Source of the DNA: Clostridia bacterium
GTDB lineage: Bacteria; Bacillota; DSM-16504; Desulfitibacterales; Desulfitibacteraceae
Length of the DNA: 5,671 nucleotides
Assembly (NCBI GenBank): GCA_018333845.1
Contig: JAGXSK010000301.1
Span: 1-5,671, forward strand
Direction of reading: 5' to 3'
The translations under genes and the position numbers were made by a program. The notes beneath the pieces were generated by a model. That model ran no database searches and was not told the origin of the DNA. It saw only the letters and a list, made by a program, of their open reading frames with translations. Below are positions 4,514-5,671 of the stretch, piece after piece; the stretch's first letter is position 1, and each line of letters opens with the position of its first letter.

Positions 4514-5671
4514 GATACAAATTTTGATAGATGTATTAGCAATAATATTGGCCATGGTGGCTGCATATTATATAAGATTTGCAGATTACCAAGAAGGGGT
4601 TTATCTTACCTTAGACTATTACATTAGAGCATTATTTGTTATTATACCTTTATATCTTTTTTTATACAGTTTGTTTGGTCTATATTTACCTCATAGAACC
4701 AAGAGCAGAACAGAAGAGGCTCTCAATATTATTAAAGTGAACATTATTGGCATAATTCTTCTTATTAGTGGTATGTTTGTCATTAAAGAAATTGACTATT
4801 CAAGAATTGTGCTGGTATTGTTTGTGTGTTTTTCCATTGCTTTTACCATTGGTGAAAGACTCTTAGTTAGGATGACCCTTAGGTACTATCGTAAAAAGGG
4901 CTTTAATCTTAAACACATACTTGTCATTGGTGCTGGTGATTTAGGACAAGAGTTTGTTAAAAGGGTTAAAAACAATAAAGAGCTTGGCTATAATGTCATA
5001 GGATTTATAGACGATAAAAAGTCTATTGGTAGAAATGTCAAAGGAGTATCTGTGCTAGGCAGGCTGCATGAATTAGAGGAGATTTTGGATAAGTATAAGC
5101 CTGATGAAATTGTTGTAACATTGCCTTTAAAAGAATATGACAGCCTCAAGGAAATCATTCAAATAGGTGAAAAAATCGGAGTTAAGGTTAAAATTGTTCC
5201 TGATTATTTAAAGTATATTCCAGCAAGACCTCATGCTGATGAGATTGACGGAATGCCTTTAATTCATACAAGATACATACCTCTCGATAACATTGCCAAT
5301 AGATTTGTTAAAAGACTAACTGATATTGTTCTTGCCACTTTTTTTATTACAATAACCTCACCTGTAATGATAACTGCAGCAATATTAATAAAGCTTTCTT
5401 CCCCAGGACCAGTTATCTTTAAACAGGAGAGGGTAGGGATAAACAATAAAAACTTTGTAATGTACAAATTTCGTTCCATGAAGGTTCAAACTGATGAGGA
5501 ATCTGATACTGTGTGGACTACCAAGGATGACCCAAGAAAGACAAGAATTGGTGACTTTATTAGGAAGACAAGCATTGATGAATTGCCCCAGTTTTTTAAT
5601 GTTTTATTTGGTACCATGAGTATGATTGGCCCCAGACCTGAAAGGCCTTACTTTGTAGAACAGTTCAAAGA
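4482..5671 (+). CDS. Polyprenyl-phosphate sugar-1-phosphate transferase (WcaJ-like), 3' end cut by window
   Basis: The frame is open from ATG 4482 to the right edge, giving 396 complete codons; enzymes of this kind are usually about 460-470 residues, so roughly the last 70 are missing. The N-terminal half has four predicted membrane segments (about 12-31, 48-68, 85-102, 107-125). A nucleotide-binding-like region follows, with HILVIGAGDLGQEF (145-158). Then comes the catalytic sugar-transferase domain: KRLTDIV with a membrane segment (277-304), SSPGPVIFKQERVG (306-319), MYKFRSM (327-333), and FIRKTSIDELPQ (359-370), in which D366-E367 match the catalytic Asp-Glu pair known from PglC/WcaJ relatives, followed by MIGPRPERP (381-389). 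It would transfer a sugar phosphate (often glucose or galactose) from a UDP-sugar to undecaprenyl phosphate and so start repeat-unit synthesis. It overlaps the upstream gene by 32 bases. It is likely the committed first enzyme of the pathway. Confidence 0.93.
   Translation, partial: MIKENQAILNRIQILIDVLAIILAMVAAYYIRFADYQEGVYLTLDYYIRALFVIIPLYLFLYSLFGLYLPHRTKSRTEEALNIIKVNIIGIILLISGMFVIKEIDYSRIVLVLFVCFSIAFTIGERLLVRMTLRYYRKKGFNLKHILVIGAGDLGQEFVKRVKNNKELGYNVIGFIDDKKSIGRNVKGVSVLGRLHELEEILDKYKPDEIVVTLPLKEYDSLKEIIQIGEKIGVKVKIVPDYLKYIPARPHADEIDGMPLIHTRYIPLDNIANRFVKRLTDIVLATFFITITSPVMITAAILIKLSSPGPVIFKQERVGINNKNFVMYKFRSMKVQTDEESDTVWTTKDDPRKTRIGDFIRKTSIDELPQFFNVLFGTMSMIGPRPERPYFVEQFK

Overview
The window looks like part of a cell-surface polysaccharide or glycolipid biosynthesis locus from a low-GC Gram-positive bacterium, most likely a clostridium-like member of the Bacillota. 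The grounds are AT-rich coding sequence, strong GGAGG-type ribosome binding sites at short spacing, a TTG start, and the families present. All recognisable genes lie on the + strand and are tightly packed, as in an operon. Both ends of the window cut through genes.

Layout. Positions 1-698 hold the 3' part of a DPM1/GtrB-like family 2 glycosyltransferase with two C-terminal membrane segments. A small class I SAM-dependent methyltransferase (725-1327) follows, then a short membrane-protein ORF (1337-1519) whose 3' end has been displaced by inserted DNA. The inserted DNA (about 1457-1821) appears to be a miniature, internally deleted IS21-family element. It is flanked by a perfect 9-bp direct repeat, begins with five TTGCA motifs spaced 23-24 bp apart, and carries only the first 45 codons of istA. 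Downstream come a second, unrelated-looking methyltransferase (1848-2591), a flippase-like polytopic membrane protein of the LPG-synthase-TM/UPF0104 type (2600-3547), a rhamnosyltransferase-like GT2 (3593-4513), and the first 396 codons of a polyprenyl-phosphate sugar-1-phosphate transferase (4482 to the right edge).

How the genes may work together (inference). The sugar-1-phosphate transferase would start a glycan on undecaprenyl phosphate at the membrane, and the soluble-domain GT2 would extend it. The DPM1-like enzyme would load a single sugar on a polyprenyl carrier. The flippase-like protein is a candidate for lipid-linked sugar transport or another membrane-lipid role. The methyltransferases could modify sugars or the lipid. 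Substrates cannot be read from the sequence.

The block up to about 3550 is visibly more AT-rich than the two genes after it, which suggests a mosaic locus with an accessory block joined to a more conserved core. The most unusual feature is the inserted element. Removing it together with one copy of the direct repeat restores a 46-codon ORF whose TGA stop overlaps the next gene's ATG. That fits a recent insertion into a translationally coupled operon. I see no tRNA, rRNA, CRISPR array, convincing promoter or classical terminator in the window.
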